From: Dryocosmus kuriphilus | Taxonomy: Eukaryota; Arthropoda; Insecta; Hymenoptera; Cynipidae | Direction of reading: 5' to 3' | Assembly (NCBI GenBank): GCA_038277395.1 | Contig: CM076193.1 | Location: forward strand, 150,897,813-150,961,812 | DNA: 64,000 nucleotides | Shown here: in pieces, positions 11,078 to 23,515 of the stretch | Layout: the number at the start of each line of letters is the position of its first letter | How positions within the stretch are numbered: the stretch's first letter is position 1 | Translations under genes and position numbers: made by a program | The notes under the pieces: model-generated | Database searches by the model: none | What the model saw: the letters and a program-made list of their open reading frames with translations, nothing else | Told to the model about the DNA's origin: nothing

Positions 11078-14050
11078 TATATTCGTAATTAGCGCGTCAA
11101 ATTACATAAATATAAGAAGTTTTAACAAAAGTGGAAAAAAGCGTGACCGAACGCATTTCCTTAACTTTCTTCGTCTTTTTCTTGTTTTTTCAACGCAATC
11201 CTCTTTTTCTCGAAAAATAATGGTTTTAGGCAGAAAGTGTATTCAACAAGAAAGATGTATTTTTGTACTAGCTAAAACTTTTGTTTAAAACATTTTTCGA
11301 AATTCTGCGTATTTACTGAGATAAACGCAAAAAAACGTCATTTTTATAGTGTTTGTATGGTTTTCACCATGAAAATCGCTTTGTCGACAATTTTCATTAT
11401 CATATTCGTAATCAGCACGTCAAATTACATAAATATAAAAAATTTTAACAAAATTAGAAAAAACCGTGACCAAACGCATTTCCTTAACTCTCTTAGTCTT
11501 TTTCTTGTTCTTCCACCGCAATCCTCTTTTTCTAAAAAAATAATGGTTTTAGACAAAAAGTGTATATGAGCAAAAAGATGTATTTATATTCTGGCTAAAA
11601 CATTTGTTTAAAACATTTTTCTAAATTCTGTGTAGTTACTGAGAGAAACCGAAAAAACGTCATTTTTACGGTGGTTTTATGGTTTTCACCATGAAAATCG
11701 CTTTGTCGACAATTTTCATTATCATATTCGTAATGAGCTCATCAAATGACATAAATATAAGAAGTTTTAACAAAAGTGGAACAAAGCATGACCGAACGCA
11801 TTTCCGTAACTTTCTTCACCTGTTTTTTATTTTTCCAACGCAATCCTCTTTTTCTCAAAAAATAATGGTTTCAGGCAAAAAGTATATTCTACAGGAAAGA
11901 TGTATTTTTGTACTGGCTAAAACTTTTGTTTAAAACATTTTTTGAAATTCTGCGTGTTTACTGAGATAAACGCTAAAAACATTATTTTTATGTTGCTTTT
12001 TATGGTTTTCACCATGAAAATGGCTTTGTCGACAATTTTCATTATCATATTCGTAATCAGCGCGTCAAATTTCATAAATGTAAGAAGTTTTAACAAAATT
12101 GGAAAAAAAAGCGTGACCGAACGCATTTCCGTAACTTTCTTCATCTGTTTCTTATTTTTCCAACGCAATCCTCTTTTTCTCAAAAAATAATGGTTTTAGA
12201 CGAAAAGTGTATATAAGCAAAAAGATGTATTTTTGTACTGGCTAAAACTTTTGTTTAAAACATTTTTCTAAATTCTGTATAGTTACTGAGAGAAACCGAA
12301 AAAACGTCATTTTTATGGTGGTTTTATGGTTTTCACCATGAAAATCGCTTTGTCGACAATTTTCATTATCATATTCGTAATCAGCTCGTCAAATTACATA
12401 AATATAGGAAGTTTTAACAAAAGTGGAAAAAAGCGTGACCGAACGCATTTCCTGAACTTTCTTCGTCTTTTTCTTGTTTTTCCAACGCAATCCTCTTTTT
12501 CTCAAAAAGTAATGGTTTTAGGCAAAACGTGTATTCTACAAGGAAGATGTATTTTTGTACTAGCTAAAACTTTTGTTTAAAACATTTTTCGAAAGTGTGC
12601 GTATTTACTGAGATAAACGCAAAAAAACATGATTTTTATGGTGTTTTTATGACTTTTACCATGAAAATCGCATTGTCGACAATTTTTATTATCATATTCG
12701 TAATTAGCGCGTCAAATCACATAAATATAGAAAGTTTTAACAAAATTGGAAAAAAGCGTGACCGAACGCATTTCCTTAACTTTCTTCGTCTTTTTCTTGT
12801 TTTTCCAACGCAATCCTCTTTTTCTCAAAAAGTAATGGTTTTAGGCAAAACGTGTATTCTACAAGAAAGATGTATTTTTGTACTAGCTAAAACTTTTGTT
12901 TAAAACATTTTTCGAAATTCTGCGTATTTGCTGAGATAAACGCAAAAAACATGATTTTTATTGTGCTTTTTATGGTTTTTACCATGAAAATTGCCTAGTT
13001 GCCAATTTTCACTATCATATTTGTAATCAGCGCGTCGATTAAATAAATATAAGAAGTTTTAACAAAATTGGAAAAAAGCGTGATCGAACGCATTTCCTTA
13101 ACTTTCTTAGTCTTTTTCTTGTTTTTCCAACGCAATCCTCTTTTTCTCGAAAAATGATGGTTTTAGGCAAAAAGTGTATTCGACAAGAAAGGTGTATTTT
13201 TATACTAGCTAAAACTTTTGTTTAAAACATTTTTCTAAATTCTGCGTATTTACTGAGATAAATACGAAAAACGTGATGTTTATGGTGTCTTTATGGTTTT
13301 CACCATGAAAATCCCTTTGTCGCCAATTTTCATTATCATATTCGTAATCAGGGCGTCAAATTACATAAATATAAGAAATTTTAACAAAATTCGAGAAAAG
13401 CGTGACCGAACGCATTTCCTTAACTTTCTTAGTCTTTTTCTTGTTTTTCCAACGCAATCCTCTTTTTCTCGAAAAATAATGGTTTTAGGCAAAACGTGTA
13501 TTCTACAAGAAATATGTATTTTTGCACTAGCTAGAACTTTTGTTTAAACCATTTTTCGAAATTCTGCGTATTTACTGAAATAAACATAAAAAACATGATT
13601 TTTATAGTGTTTTTATGGTTTTCACCATGAAAATCGCTTTGTCGACAATTTTCAGTATCATATTCGCAATCAGCTCGTCAAATTACATAAATATAAGAAG
13701 TTTTAACAAAATTGGAAAAAAGCGTGACCGAACGCATTTCCTTAACTTTCTTCGTCTTTTTCTTGTTTTTCCAACGCAATCCTCTTTTTCTCAAAAGTAA
13801 TGGTTTTAGGCAAAACGTGTATTCTACAAGAAAGATGTATTTTTGTACTAGCTAAAACTTTTGTTTAAAACATTTTTATAAATTCTGCGTATTTACTAAG
13901 ATAAACGCAAAAAACATGATTTTTTTACGATTTTTTTTATGCTTTTCATCACGAAAATCGCCTAGCCGCCAGTTTTCATTATCATATACGTAATCAGCGC
14001 GTCAAAATACATAAGTACACGAAGTTTCAATAAAATCGGAAAATTCAGCT
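11075..14050 (+). repeat. 322-bp satellite, about nine tandem units
   Basis: The landmark atggttttcaccatgaaaat recurs at 11357, 11679, 12002, 12326, 12649 (variant), 12972, 13293, 13615 and 13938, giving steps of 321-324 bp. A partial unit precedes the first. Units contain acgcatttccttaactttct, tcctctttttctcgaaaaat and gcgtatttactgagataaac. Small open frames of 60-100 codons in several units follow the unit length and carry no protein motif. Related single units occur at 22440-22800 (inverted) and 25735-25990 (direct). Confidence 0.93.
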
Positions 14051-14650
14051 ATTCGGAACTGCACCCCGGTCGGACACTAGTTTTGATGCTTTCAACTCGA
14101 AAGCCTTGTGCCTTCCCAAAATGTTTAAAAAATCTTTTAAAATTGTGTCTGAGAAAAAGTAATAATCGTGCCGTTTTGCGAGTTGTACGAAACGGCCTTA
14201 AGGCCGTCCTTGCTCAGATTATGAATGGGCTCCCCTTCCCCTTCGTGGTTAAGGTCACGTGGTCCCAGTGAAGTCACTCACACACGCACAGTGTGCGAAG
14301 AGGAGTGCACGCATAAAATGACATACACGCTCTTGAAGATTGGATTAAGAAAGAAAAAAGTACGTGACCCTCACACAGGAAACGACCCACGCCCGCAGCG
14401 AAGAAGGTGTGGGCGGGTTCGGAACGACCACTGGCTCCCGTTAGAATCTTCTCTTCTTCGACCACCAAACACACACGCACGAAAAAAAAAAAAAATGAAA
14501 ACAAATATTTTTAAGGATGTATGCGACGTACAGTCAATCTCAAAATTCGCCAATCTTTATGATGATTTAGAAAATCGGCAAAAATATATTCATTATTAAT
14601 TGTTGCAATTTTTGAAGACGGCTTCTAGGCGTACTTTATAAAAAAATAGT
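14050..14650. other. Less AT-rich single-copy-like segment
   Basis: This segment differs in base composition from both flanking satellites. It begins with the word cggtcggacacta seen at the ends of the GCCGAA repeats. It includes a perfect 16-bp palindrome (14192-14207, acggccttaaggccgt), a tcacgtgg E-box-like word at 14252, CA-rich runs and a tgtgggcggg GC-box-like word near 14408. An open frame (14225-14599) has no domain I know and I do not call it a gene. It could be a promoter or 5' region of something displaced by repeats. Confidence 0.35.
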
Positions 14651-14744
14651 TTATTTAACAATGGTTATTTAGAGTTTTATTTTTTCAATTTCTCTTTAGG
14701 GAAAAGTCACCATTCTTGTTCAGTCCTAATGACCAAGGGCTCAT

Positions 14745-14870
14745 TTTACAGAGTGGCCACTCGTCAGGGAAAATCTGGAAATAAGGGAAGAGTCAGGGAA
14801 TAAAAGAATTGTCGGGGAAATCAGGGAAAAGTCAGGGAATTTTTTAATTTGTCAGGGAAAATGATTGGAA
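14745..14870. repeat. Short tandem repeat of gtcagggaaa type
   Basis: The word gtcagggaa and variants recur about every 12-25 bases between 14754 and 14865, just before the 200-bp satellite. It is low-complexity and non-coding. Confidence 0.6.
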
Positions 14871-17800
14871 TCAAAGTGTCAAAGATTTCCAGAATTTCGT
14901 AGCATATCAGCGAAGTTTAAGGGATTTCAACAGTTTTCCAGAGATTCTTAATTATTTCCACGGATTTCATTGAATTTCGTGAGATTCGAAATACTTTCAT
15001 GGATTTTAGAGGATTTCAAAGATTTCAATGGATTTGAAATATTTCTCAGGATTTGAAAAATTTTTGAAAAAAGAATTTTAATGAATACGTTTAATTTAAT
15101 TTGTATTGAAGGGATTTCAAAAAATTGTCTAGTATTTCCAAAGATTTCAAGCGATTTTAAGGTATCTCTAGGAATTTCACGACATTTAAAGGATATTATT
15201 GAACCCAAAAGGATTTCAAAGATTCCAACAATTTAAACGAGGTTTTCAAAAAGAACTTTAACGAAGATGTTTAATTTAATTTTTATTCAAGGAATTTGAA
15301 AAATTTCAAAGCTTTTCAAAGAATTTTGTGGTATATTCAAAGATTTTGAGGAATTTTAAGGTATCTCTAGGAATTTCAGGAGATAAGAAAGGATGTTATT
15401 AAACCCTGAAGGATTAAAAATATTTCAGGGAATTTTAAAGATTTCGAAAGATTTAAACGATTTTTCCAAAAAGAACTTTAATGAAGATGTTTAATTTAAT
15501 TTGTGTTCAAGGGATTTCAAAAAATTATCTAGTATTTCCAAAGATTTCAAGGGATTTGATGGTATTTCTAGGAATTCACGAGATTTAAAGGATATTATTG
15601 AACCCTAAAGGATTTTAAAGATTCCAAGGGATATTCAATATTTCGAAGGATTTAAACAAGTTTTTCAAAAAGAACTTTAATGAAGATGTTTAATTTAATT
15701 TGTATTCAAGGGATTTTAAAAAATTATTTGGTATTTCCAAAGATTTCAGGGGATTTTATGGTATCTGTAGGACGAGATTTAAAGGATATTATTGAACCCT
15801 AAAGGATTTCAAAGATTCCAAGGGATATTCAATATTTCGAAGGACTTAAACGAGTTTTTTCAAAAAGAACTTTAATGAAGATGTTTAATTTAATTTTTAT
15901 TCAAGCAATTTCAAAACTTTCAAAGCTTTTCAATGAATTTTCTAGTATGTCCAAACATTTTAAGGGAATTTAAAGTATTTCTAGGAGTCTCACGAGATAA
16001 TAAAGGATGTTATGAAACTCTGAAGGATTTAAAAGATTTCAAGGTATTTTCAAGATTTCAAAAGATTTAAGTGGTTTTCAAAAAAGAACTTTAATGAATA
16101 TGTTTAATTGAATTTGTATTCAAGGGATTTCAAAAATTATCTAGTATTTCCAAAGATTTCAGGGGATTTCAAGGTATTTGTAGGAACTTCACGAGATTTA
16201 AAGGATATTATTAAGCCCTGAAGGATTTAAAAGATTTCAAGGGATTTTAAAGATTTCGAAGGATTTAAACGAGTTTTTTAAAAAGAACTTTAATGAAGAT
16301 GTTTAATTTAATTTTTGTTTAAGGGATTTCAAAAAATTGTCTAGTATTTCCAAAGATTTCAAGGGATTTTAATGTATCTCTAGGAATTTTACGAGATTTT
16401 AAGGATATTATTGAACCCTAAAGGATTTCAAAGATTCCAAGGGATATTCAATATTTCGAAGGATTTAAACGAGTTTTTCAAAAAGAACTTTAATGAAGAT
16501 GTTTAACTTAATTTTTTATTCAAGGAATTTAAAAAATTTCGAAGCTTTTCAAAGAATTTTCCAAACATTTTAAGGGATTTTAAGGTATTTCTAGGAATTT
16601 CACGAGATTTAAAGAATATTATTAAACCCTGAAGGCTTTAAAAGATTTCAAGGGATTTTATAGATTTCTAAGGATTTAAACGGTTTTCAAAAAGAACTTT
16701 AATGAAGATGTTTAATTTAATTTGTATTCAAGGGATTTCAAAAAATTATTTAGTATTTCCAAAGATTTCAAGGTATTTTAAGGTATCTCTAGGAACTTCA
16801 CGAGATTTAAGGATATTATTGAATCCTAAGGATTTCAAAGATTCCAAGGGATATTCAATAGTTCGAAGAATTTAAACTAGTTTTTCAAAAAGAACTTTAA
16901 TGAGTAAGTTTAATTTAATTTATATTCAAGAGATTTCAAAAATTTCGAAGGATTTAAACAAATTTCGTTGTATATACAAAGATTTCAAGGGATTTTAAGG
17001 CATTTCAAGGAATGTCACGAGATTTGAAGGATTTTATTGAATCTTCAAGATTTCCAAAGATTTGAAGGAATTTGAAGGGAATTTAAATATTTTCTAGAGA
17101 ACGGAGAATAAAATAAATTTTATTTTAAGGGATTTTAAAGATTTTAAGTTATTTTATAGGATTCCAAAGAATTCCAAGAGATTCTAAAATATTTCAGTGG
17201 ATTTAAAGAAATTTCGTAATATTTCGAAATACTTGAAGAGATTTTAGAGGATTTCAAGACTTCCCAAGAATTTCCGAACCGTTGTCCTCATCAGATCAAG
17301 ATTTTCAGTTTGTTGTTCTGGAGACTTTTTGAATGCAATGATTTATTCTTGAAAAGTTGTTAAAAGGAAAATCTGGAACGTCAATAGTGTCTTAAAACTA
17401 CGAGGATAAATTATTCATTGGAGCAAAGACCACATGTTTAGACGAAACTCCAAAGAATTTCAAGAGACTCAAAAATATTTCCACGGATTTCTAAGAATTT
17501 CGTAATATCTCGAAATTCTTAAAGAGATTTTAGTGTATTTCCAAGCGTTTCCAGAATTTAAAGAGATTTCAAGTGTTTTAAAGAGATTTCAAATAACGGG
17601 TTTTAAATGATTTTTTAAAAAGAACTTTAATGAATAAGTTTAATTTAATTTGTATTCAAGGGATTTCAAAAAATTGTCTAGTATTTCCAAAGATTTCAAG
17701 GAATTTTAAGGTACCTCTAGGAATTTCACGAGATTTAAAGGATATTATTGAACCCTAAAGGATTTCAAAGATTCGAACGATTTAAACGGGTCTTTCAAAA

Positions 17801-18800
17801 AGAACTTTAGCGAAGATGTTTAATTTAATTTTTATTCAAGGAATTTCAAAATTTTCAAAGCTTTTGAAAAATTTTTCTAGTATATTCAAAGATTTTAAGG
17901 AATTTCAAGGTATCTCTAGGAACTTCACGAGATAATAAAGGATGTTATTAAACGCTGAAGGATTTAAAAGATTTCAAGGGATTTTAAAGATTTCGCAGGA
18001 TTTAAACGAGTTTTTCAAAAAGAACTTTAATGAAGATGTTTAATTTTATTTTTATTCAAGGGATTTCAAAAAATTATTTAGTATTTCCAAAGATTTCAAG
18101 GGATTTGAAGGTATCTCTAGGAATTTCACGAGATTTAAGGATATTATTGAATCCTAAGGACTTCAAAGATTCCAGGGGATATTCAATAGTTCGAAGGATT
18201 TAAACAAGTTTTTCAAAAAGAACTTTGATGAAGATGTTTAATTTAATTTTGATTCAAGCAATTTCAAAACTTTCAAAGCTTTTCAAAGAATTTTCTGGTA
18301 TGTCCAAACATTTTAAGGGCTTTTAGGGTATTTCTAGGAATTTCACGAGATTTTAAGGTATTTCTAGGAATTTCACGAGATTTAAAGAATATTATTAAAT
18401 CCTGAAGGGTTTAAAAGATTTCAAGGGATTTTAAAGATTCCTAAAGATTTAAACGGGTTTTAAATAAGAACTTTCATGAATAAGTTTAATTTAATTTGTA
18501 TTCAAAGGATATCAACAAATTGTTTAGTATTTCGAAAGATTTCAAGGGCTTTTAAGGTACCTGTAGGAACTTCACGATATTTAAAGGATATTATTAAACC
18601 CTAAAGTATCTAAAAGATTTCAAGGGATTTTAAAGATTTCTAAGGATTTAAACGGTTTCTCAAAAAGAACTTTAATGAAGATGTTTAATTTAATTTTCAT
18701 TCAAGGAATTTCAAAAATTTCACAGCTTTTCAAAGAATTTTCTAGTATGTCCAAAGGTTTTTAAGAGGTTTTAAGGTATTTCTAGGAATTTCAAGAGATA
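14870..18800 (+). repeat. ~200-bp satellite array
   Basis: The landmark aaagaactttaatgaagatg and close variants recur near 15250, 15470, 15668, 15862, 16083, 16280, 16480, 16690, 16880, 17616, 17796, 18016, 18209, 18460 and 18662. Steps alternate mostly between 190 and 221 bp. Units also contain tattcaagggatttcaaaaa, ggaatttcacgagatttaaa and aaggatttaaacg. The stretch 17040-17610 is irregular. Long gatttcaaggg-type sub-repeats resemble those in the arms at 690-1060. No coding potential is visible. Confidence 0.88.
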
Positions 18801-19080
18801 ATACGGGAGGAACAGCGACGCAGGTCGTTTCATAAACCCGGACTAACGCTAACTTCATGTACCCGTATTGAAACAGCAATTTTTTTTTTGACAAATCTCG
18901 GTCACGTAATGAAATTACTATGAAAATCCAATTCTGTGGCCTGAAAGCTAACAGTTAAGCTATTGCAAATATTAGAAAATAATTTTAATGCTTAAATACG
19001 GCTTAAATCTTAAATCGCACAGAGCAGCACCTGACACTCAAACAACCATGAATTCGGACTGATCTTCAAACACGTATAAA
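18800..19080. other. Intervening sequence
   Basis: A short stretch of ordinary composition lies between the satellite and repeat B. No gene or repeat is recognised. Confidence 0.4.
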
Positions 19081-19081
19081 T

Positions 19082-20245
19082 AACTATTATTTTGCAATAA
19101 AAAATCTGCCCGCTTCGCGGGCACATTCTCCTCCCGCGCTTCGCGCTCGATACTTATGGATCGTATAAACCTTTAAATTAAGAATTAGAAAAGAAATTAT
19201 TTTACTTAAGGCTCTATCGCCCTTAAGGAATACATTCCCATCATGACACTCGCGCTTCGCGCTTGATAATTACATTTTTTTAAAACACATTGTAGATTGG
19301 TAAAGTTTTTTAGTGATTTTCCAAATTTTCACAATAGAGGATTTCGATTCTTAAAAGTAAAACGATGAGTCTTATAAATAAATTTTGTTGCTCTTTCCAA
19401 GGTGAACAATTCTGCTTGTTAATATGTTCTCATATTTTGCATAGTTTTGCTGAAAAGTGGTTTTCTTTATATTTCATAACATATTTCACGAATAACTCAA
19501 AAACTACGGGTCTGCTCAAAAAAATGATCGAGATCAAATTTGTAGATCTCTTTAAGGTGAAGAATTTTGTTTATTATCATTTTTCCGTATCTTGCATAGT
19601 GTGGCGGGAAATTTTTGATTTTTAATAACGTTTTATCGATTAAAACAAAAACCGCGCATTTTATCAAAGAATGTTTGAAACAAAATTTGTAGATCTTTTT
19701 AAATTGAACAACTTTGTTCTTTACCATTTTTTTGTATCTTGAATATTTTGGCGGGAAACCAGAGTTTTTTAATTTTAATAGCTTTTTCTTGATTAAAACA
19801 AAAACCGTTCATTTTATCAAAAAACGGTTAAGACAAAATTTATAGATTTTTTTTAAATGAACAATTTTACTTTGTTACGTTTTTTTTTTTGTATCTCTTA
19901 TAGTCTAGCCGGAAAATGGATTTTTTGATTTTGTGAAAACCGTTTTTGATGGATAAAACCATAACCGTTGGTCAAAAACCGCTGGTTAACGAACTTGTCC
20001 TTTCTTTTTACCCCTTAAAGAGGTGTACCAAAGCGCACTCCAGTCCGATCAGTCCTTCGAAAGTTATCGTGGGAACAGACTCCAACGACGACAACGACAA
20101 CGATAACGACGACGACAACAGACAGACAGATACCGTCGCAAAAACCGTTTTTTTCGGATTCAGGAGGTCTCAAAACGTGGAGATTTCATGAAATCCGCGA
20201 AAGTCGAATTTTACATAAATCTAATACCTTCTCGGATGAGAATGT
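19082..20245 (+). repeat. Repeat B, copy 1
   Basis: The element starts after an A-run with tctgcccgcttcgcgg, has ctcgcgcttcgcgcttga-like palindromic GC blocks, then ttaaggctctatcgccctta. It then contains about four internal tandem units of about 150 bp (atttgtagatct, ttggcgggaaa, aaaaaccgttcattttatca). It closes with a CGACAA microsatellite, gacagacagata, cgtggagatttcatgaaatc and gatgagaatgtaaaaat. Open frames inside follow the tandem units. The composition (internal minisatellite, microsatellite, end hairpins) resembles non-autonomous Helitron/Helentron relatives, but I cannot prove the termini. Confidence 0.75.
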
Positions 20246-20249
20246 AAAA

Positions 20250-20494
20250 ATAGTATATATATTTTTTAAAAAATTGTAAAAATTAAAGTTAAAAAATTTA
20301 AGTAAAATAAATAAAATGAAGTAAAATTTAAAAAAAATATATGATGAGATAAAATTTGAAGAAACTTAGAAAACACAAAAAAATAATAAAAATAAAATAA
20401 TAAATAAGATAAAAGAAAATAAAGTAAATTGAAAAAAATTAAAATAAAATGAAATAAAGTAATATAAAAATAAAATTAAAATAAAATTTAAAAA
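20250..20494. repeat. AT-rich simple sequence
   Basis: Purine-rich A/T simple sequence of the type aaataaaataa. No gene. Confidence 0.6.
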
Positions 20495-21725
20495 ATTACC
20501 CGCTTTGCGGGCACCATTCTCATCGCGCGCTTCCCGCGCCGCGCTTCGCGCGAAGTATGAGCGCGCCCAGGACGCGCGTCTGTTGGCACTCGCGCTTCGC
20601 TCTCGATACATTATTTACGGCACTCGCGCTTCGCGCTCGATAGACTAATCACCTCGCGCTACGCGCTCGGTGCTTATGGATCGTATAAACCTTTAAATTA
20701 AGAATTACAAAAGAAATTATTTTACTTAAGGCTCTATCGCCCTTAAGAAATACATTCCCATCATGACACTCGCGCTTCGCGCTCGACAATTACATTTTTT
20801 TAAAACACATTTTAGATTGGTAAAGTTTTTTAGTGATTTTCCAAATTTTCACAATACAGGATTTCGATTCTTAAAAGTAAAACGATGAGTCTTATAAATA
20901 AATTTTGTAGCTCTTTCCAAGGTGAACAGTTCTGCTTGTTAATATTTTCTCATATCTTGCATAGTTTTACTGAAAAGTGGTTTTCTTTTTATTTCATAAC
21001 ATATTTCACGAATAACTCCAAAACTACGCGTCTGCTCAAAAAAATGATAGAGAGCAAATTTGTAGATCCTTTTGAGGCGAACAACTTCGTTTATTATTAT
21101 TTTTCCGTATCTTGCATAGTTTGGCGAGAAATTTGAAATTTTTTATTTTTAATAACGTTTTATCGATTGAAACAGAGACCATGCATTTTAACAGAAAATG
21201 GTTAAAACAAAGTTTGTAGATCTTTTTAAATTGAACAACATTGTTCTTTGCCATTTTCTTGTATCTTAAATATTTTGGCGGGAAACCAGAGTTTCTTAAT
21301 TTTAATAGCGTTTTCTTGATTAAAACAAAAACTGTTCATTTTATCAAAAAACGGTTTAGGCAAAATTTGGTAGATTTTTTTGGGATGAACAATTTTACTT
21401 TCTTACATTTTTTTTTTTTTGTATCTCTCATAGTTTAGCCGGAAAATGGATTTTTTGGTTTTGTGAAAACCGTTTTTGATGGTTAAAACCATAACCGTTG
21501 GTCAAAAGCCGCTGGTTAACGAACTCCTCCTTTCTTTTTAGTCCTTAAATAAGTGTACCAAAACGACGACGACAACGACAACGACGATGACAACAGACAG
21601 ACAGACACCGTCGTAAAAACCGTTTTTTCGGATTCAGGAGGTCTCAAAACGTGGAGATTTCATGAAATCCGCGAAAGTAAAATTTTACATAAATCTAATA
21701 CCTTCTCTGATGAGAATGTAAAAAT
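20495..21725 (+). repeat. Repeat B, copy 2
   Basis: This has the same layout as copy 1, with a longer GC-rich palindromic head (20510-20680: gcgcttcgcgcgaagtatga, repeated ctcgcgcttcgcgctcgat words). Its first 300 bp are nearly identical to the reverse complement of 29730-30000. A shortened CGACAA microsatellite is at 21564-21600. It ends in gatgagaatgtaaaaat. Confidence 0.78.
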
Positions 21726-21897
21726 ATTGTGCAATAATATTCATATTTTTGTACTTTTGAAGAGTAATTCCTGTAGATATCGGTAAATATTTTTATTGTA
21801 TAATAGGTGTCACTAAACAATTTTAATTTATCAAATTTAACACTGGTCCATTCTAGGAACACAGTTTAACGAATGTTCCACGATCGGTACCTTTACC

Positions 21898-22065
21898 TTA
21901 CAATGCTGGAATATTTATCTTACATTTGGCATGAGAACTAAGCAATGCGGAACTGGAACACTTCGCGGAAAAATAACTTATAATTATTGTGTTCACTCTT
22001 GGTAAATTATCTGAAATGGCTTTAACGTATACATCCACACCGATACACCATAAAAATATATCTTC
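21898..22065 (-). pseudogene. Exon-like open frame, function unknown
   Basis: On the minus strand 55 codons are open between two stops, without an ATG. The translated stretch has balanced, protein-like composition (for example GVDVYVKAISDNLPRVNT) unlike the low-complexity frames of the satellites. It could be the remnant of an exon from a host gene or a larger transposon. I cannot name a family. There is no clear splice border, so it may equally be chance. Confidence 0.3.
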
Positions 22066-22139
22066 TTAGTTAAAGAAGCGTTGATAATTATTATAATTTT
22101 TTGTTGTTGATTTTTTCGAACTGCACTGTATTTTCTTCC

Positions 22140-22170
22140 GCCTTAAAGGCAAATGACGTCACACCACGTG
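22140..22170 (-). promoter_or_regulatory. CRE and E-box palindromes upstream of an exon-like frame
   Basis: TGACGTCA (22154-22161) and CACGTG (22165-22170) lie three bases apart. The near-palindrome gccttaaaggc is at 22140-22150. On the minus strand the order is E-box, CRE, TTTAAGG, then the open frame about 75 bp further on. These are recognised binding words for bZIP and bHLH factors; function here is inference. Confidence 0.3.
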
Positions 22171-22838
22171 CTTCGCGTTATGAGGGCTTTACAAGTCTTT
22201 TTTTCCAAAATCGACATTTACTGTCGATATTTTTCATTTTAAAATTAATTATTATAAAATACTGAATAAACAGAATTAAGTTTCAGTTTCATATTTTAAT
22301 TCCTTGGGAGTCAAAGTGTATAAAAAACCTAACTCTGATTGAAAGAAATTTTTTTGTGGATGACCCTATTACGATAAATACTGTAGTTAGGGGAGAATCT
22401 TGGTTTTCAGCATCAAGTTTTTTTTTTTTGTAAATACAAAAAGAAAGAGGAGTGTTCAAGGTTACTCATGAAAATCGAATTAAAGTGATTGGATGGAGTT
22501 CCGAAAACCCAAAACCTCTGATTTTCTTGGGTCTCCGTATACTTACGGATTTTGATGCTCTGATTACGAAAATCATAGTGAAAATTGGCGACAAGGACGT
22601 CTTCATGGTAAAAACCATAAAAAACCCCATAAAAATTATGATTTTTTTCATTATCTCAGTAAATACGGAGAATTTTGAGAAATATTTCAAACAAAAGTTC
22701 TAGCTAGTATAAAAAATACATCTTTTTTGCATTATGCACTTTTTACCTAAAACCATTATTGTTGGAAAAACCATAAAAAAAGAAAGCAGTAACAGATATG
22801 CGTTCGGTCACGCTTGTCCCCCTGTCCAAAATTAACTT

Positions 22839-22860
22839 GGGGGGGGGGGGGGGGGGGGGG
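22839..22860. repeat. Poly-G run, 22 nt
   Basis: Uninterrupted G run within the minisatellite of the palindrome, next to a copy of the ccagtcagtaaat-type unit. Confidence 0.9.
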
Positions 22861-23428
22861 TGCTGCTGCGAATTTACTGTATAGTTACGAAAATGCGTTC
22901 AGTTACGTTCGTCCCCTTTTCCAGGTTTAAAAAGGTTTAAAAAGAGGAATCTGGAAAGGGGTCGAGCGTGACTGAGCGGATTTCCGTAACCAGTCAGTAA
23001 ATACGTAGCTCCCCCCTCCCCTTAAACCTGGAAAGGGGGACGAGCGTGAGTGAACACATTTCCGTAACCAGTCAGTAAATTCGTAGAAAAATATGAAAAA
23101 TTAAAAAAAAATATCTCGAACAAAAGTTGTGGACCTCATATAAATACACATTTCTTGTTACAAACATTTTTTGCTACGAGTGATAGTTTTCGAGAAAATT
23201 AGTGATATATCTCATGAAATAGTTCTTTAGGGCGTGTATTCCTTGCGTGAATTTATTATTTTCGTGTTATTTTCACGATTTTCTTTCGTTTTTCTTCCTG
23301 ATGCTAATTTAAAAGTGATTCAGTATTCTTTCATTATCTCTCGGAATTTAAGTTCATTTTTCTTTAATATATCAATTCTTAAGAAAGAATTGTGATTTAC
23401 GGATTTCTTCTTACGAGTCCTAATCAAA

Positions 23429-23515
23429 ATGGATCAAACTCATAATATTTTTAAGCTATGTACGATTCTCCGAAAAAGGGAAATTCAGGATAAAATCATA
23501 AAAATTATAAAAATC
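23429..23515 (+). pseudogene. First codons of the ISXO2-like transposase
   Basis: From the ATG at 23429 the frame reads MDQTHNIFKLCTILRKRE and then degenerates to a stop. It aligns with residues 1-18 of the fragment at 10805 (MGERYNIFSLCMILQKRD), and both are preceded by the same leader. An inverted copy begins at 24827 and has a stop within six codons. Only a remnant is left in each arm. Confidence 0.5.

Larger units (their letters stand above)
21730..22440. other. Intervening segment with exon-like frame and promoter-like motifs
   Basis: This stretch between repeat B and the palindrome is not obviously repeated elsewhere. It holds a 55-codon minus-strand open frame (21898-22065) and, upstream of it on that strand, a TGACGTCA site and a CACGTG site. 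Both are listed separately. Confidence 0.4.

Noticed and set aside
11357..13800. Open frames of 60-100 codons starting MVFTMKIALST in the 322-bp array
   Set aside because: They recur with the satellite period, have no family motif and are broken in several units; they are products of the repeat.
14225..14599. 124-codon open frame
   Set aside because: Low-complexity basic sequence with a poly-A tract translated as lysines; no recognisable domain.
19365..19625. Possible protein in repeat B (MSLINKFCCSFQGEQF start), also at 20885
   Set aside because: The frame crosses internal tandem units, is truncated differently in each copy and has no motif.
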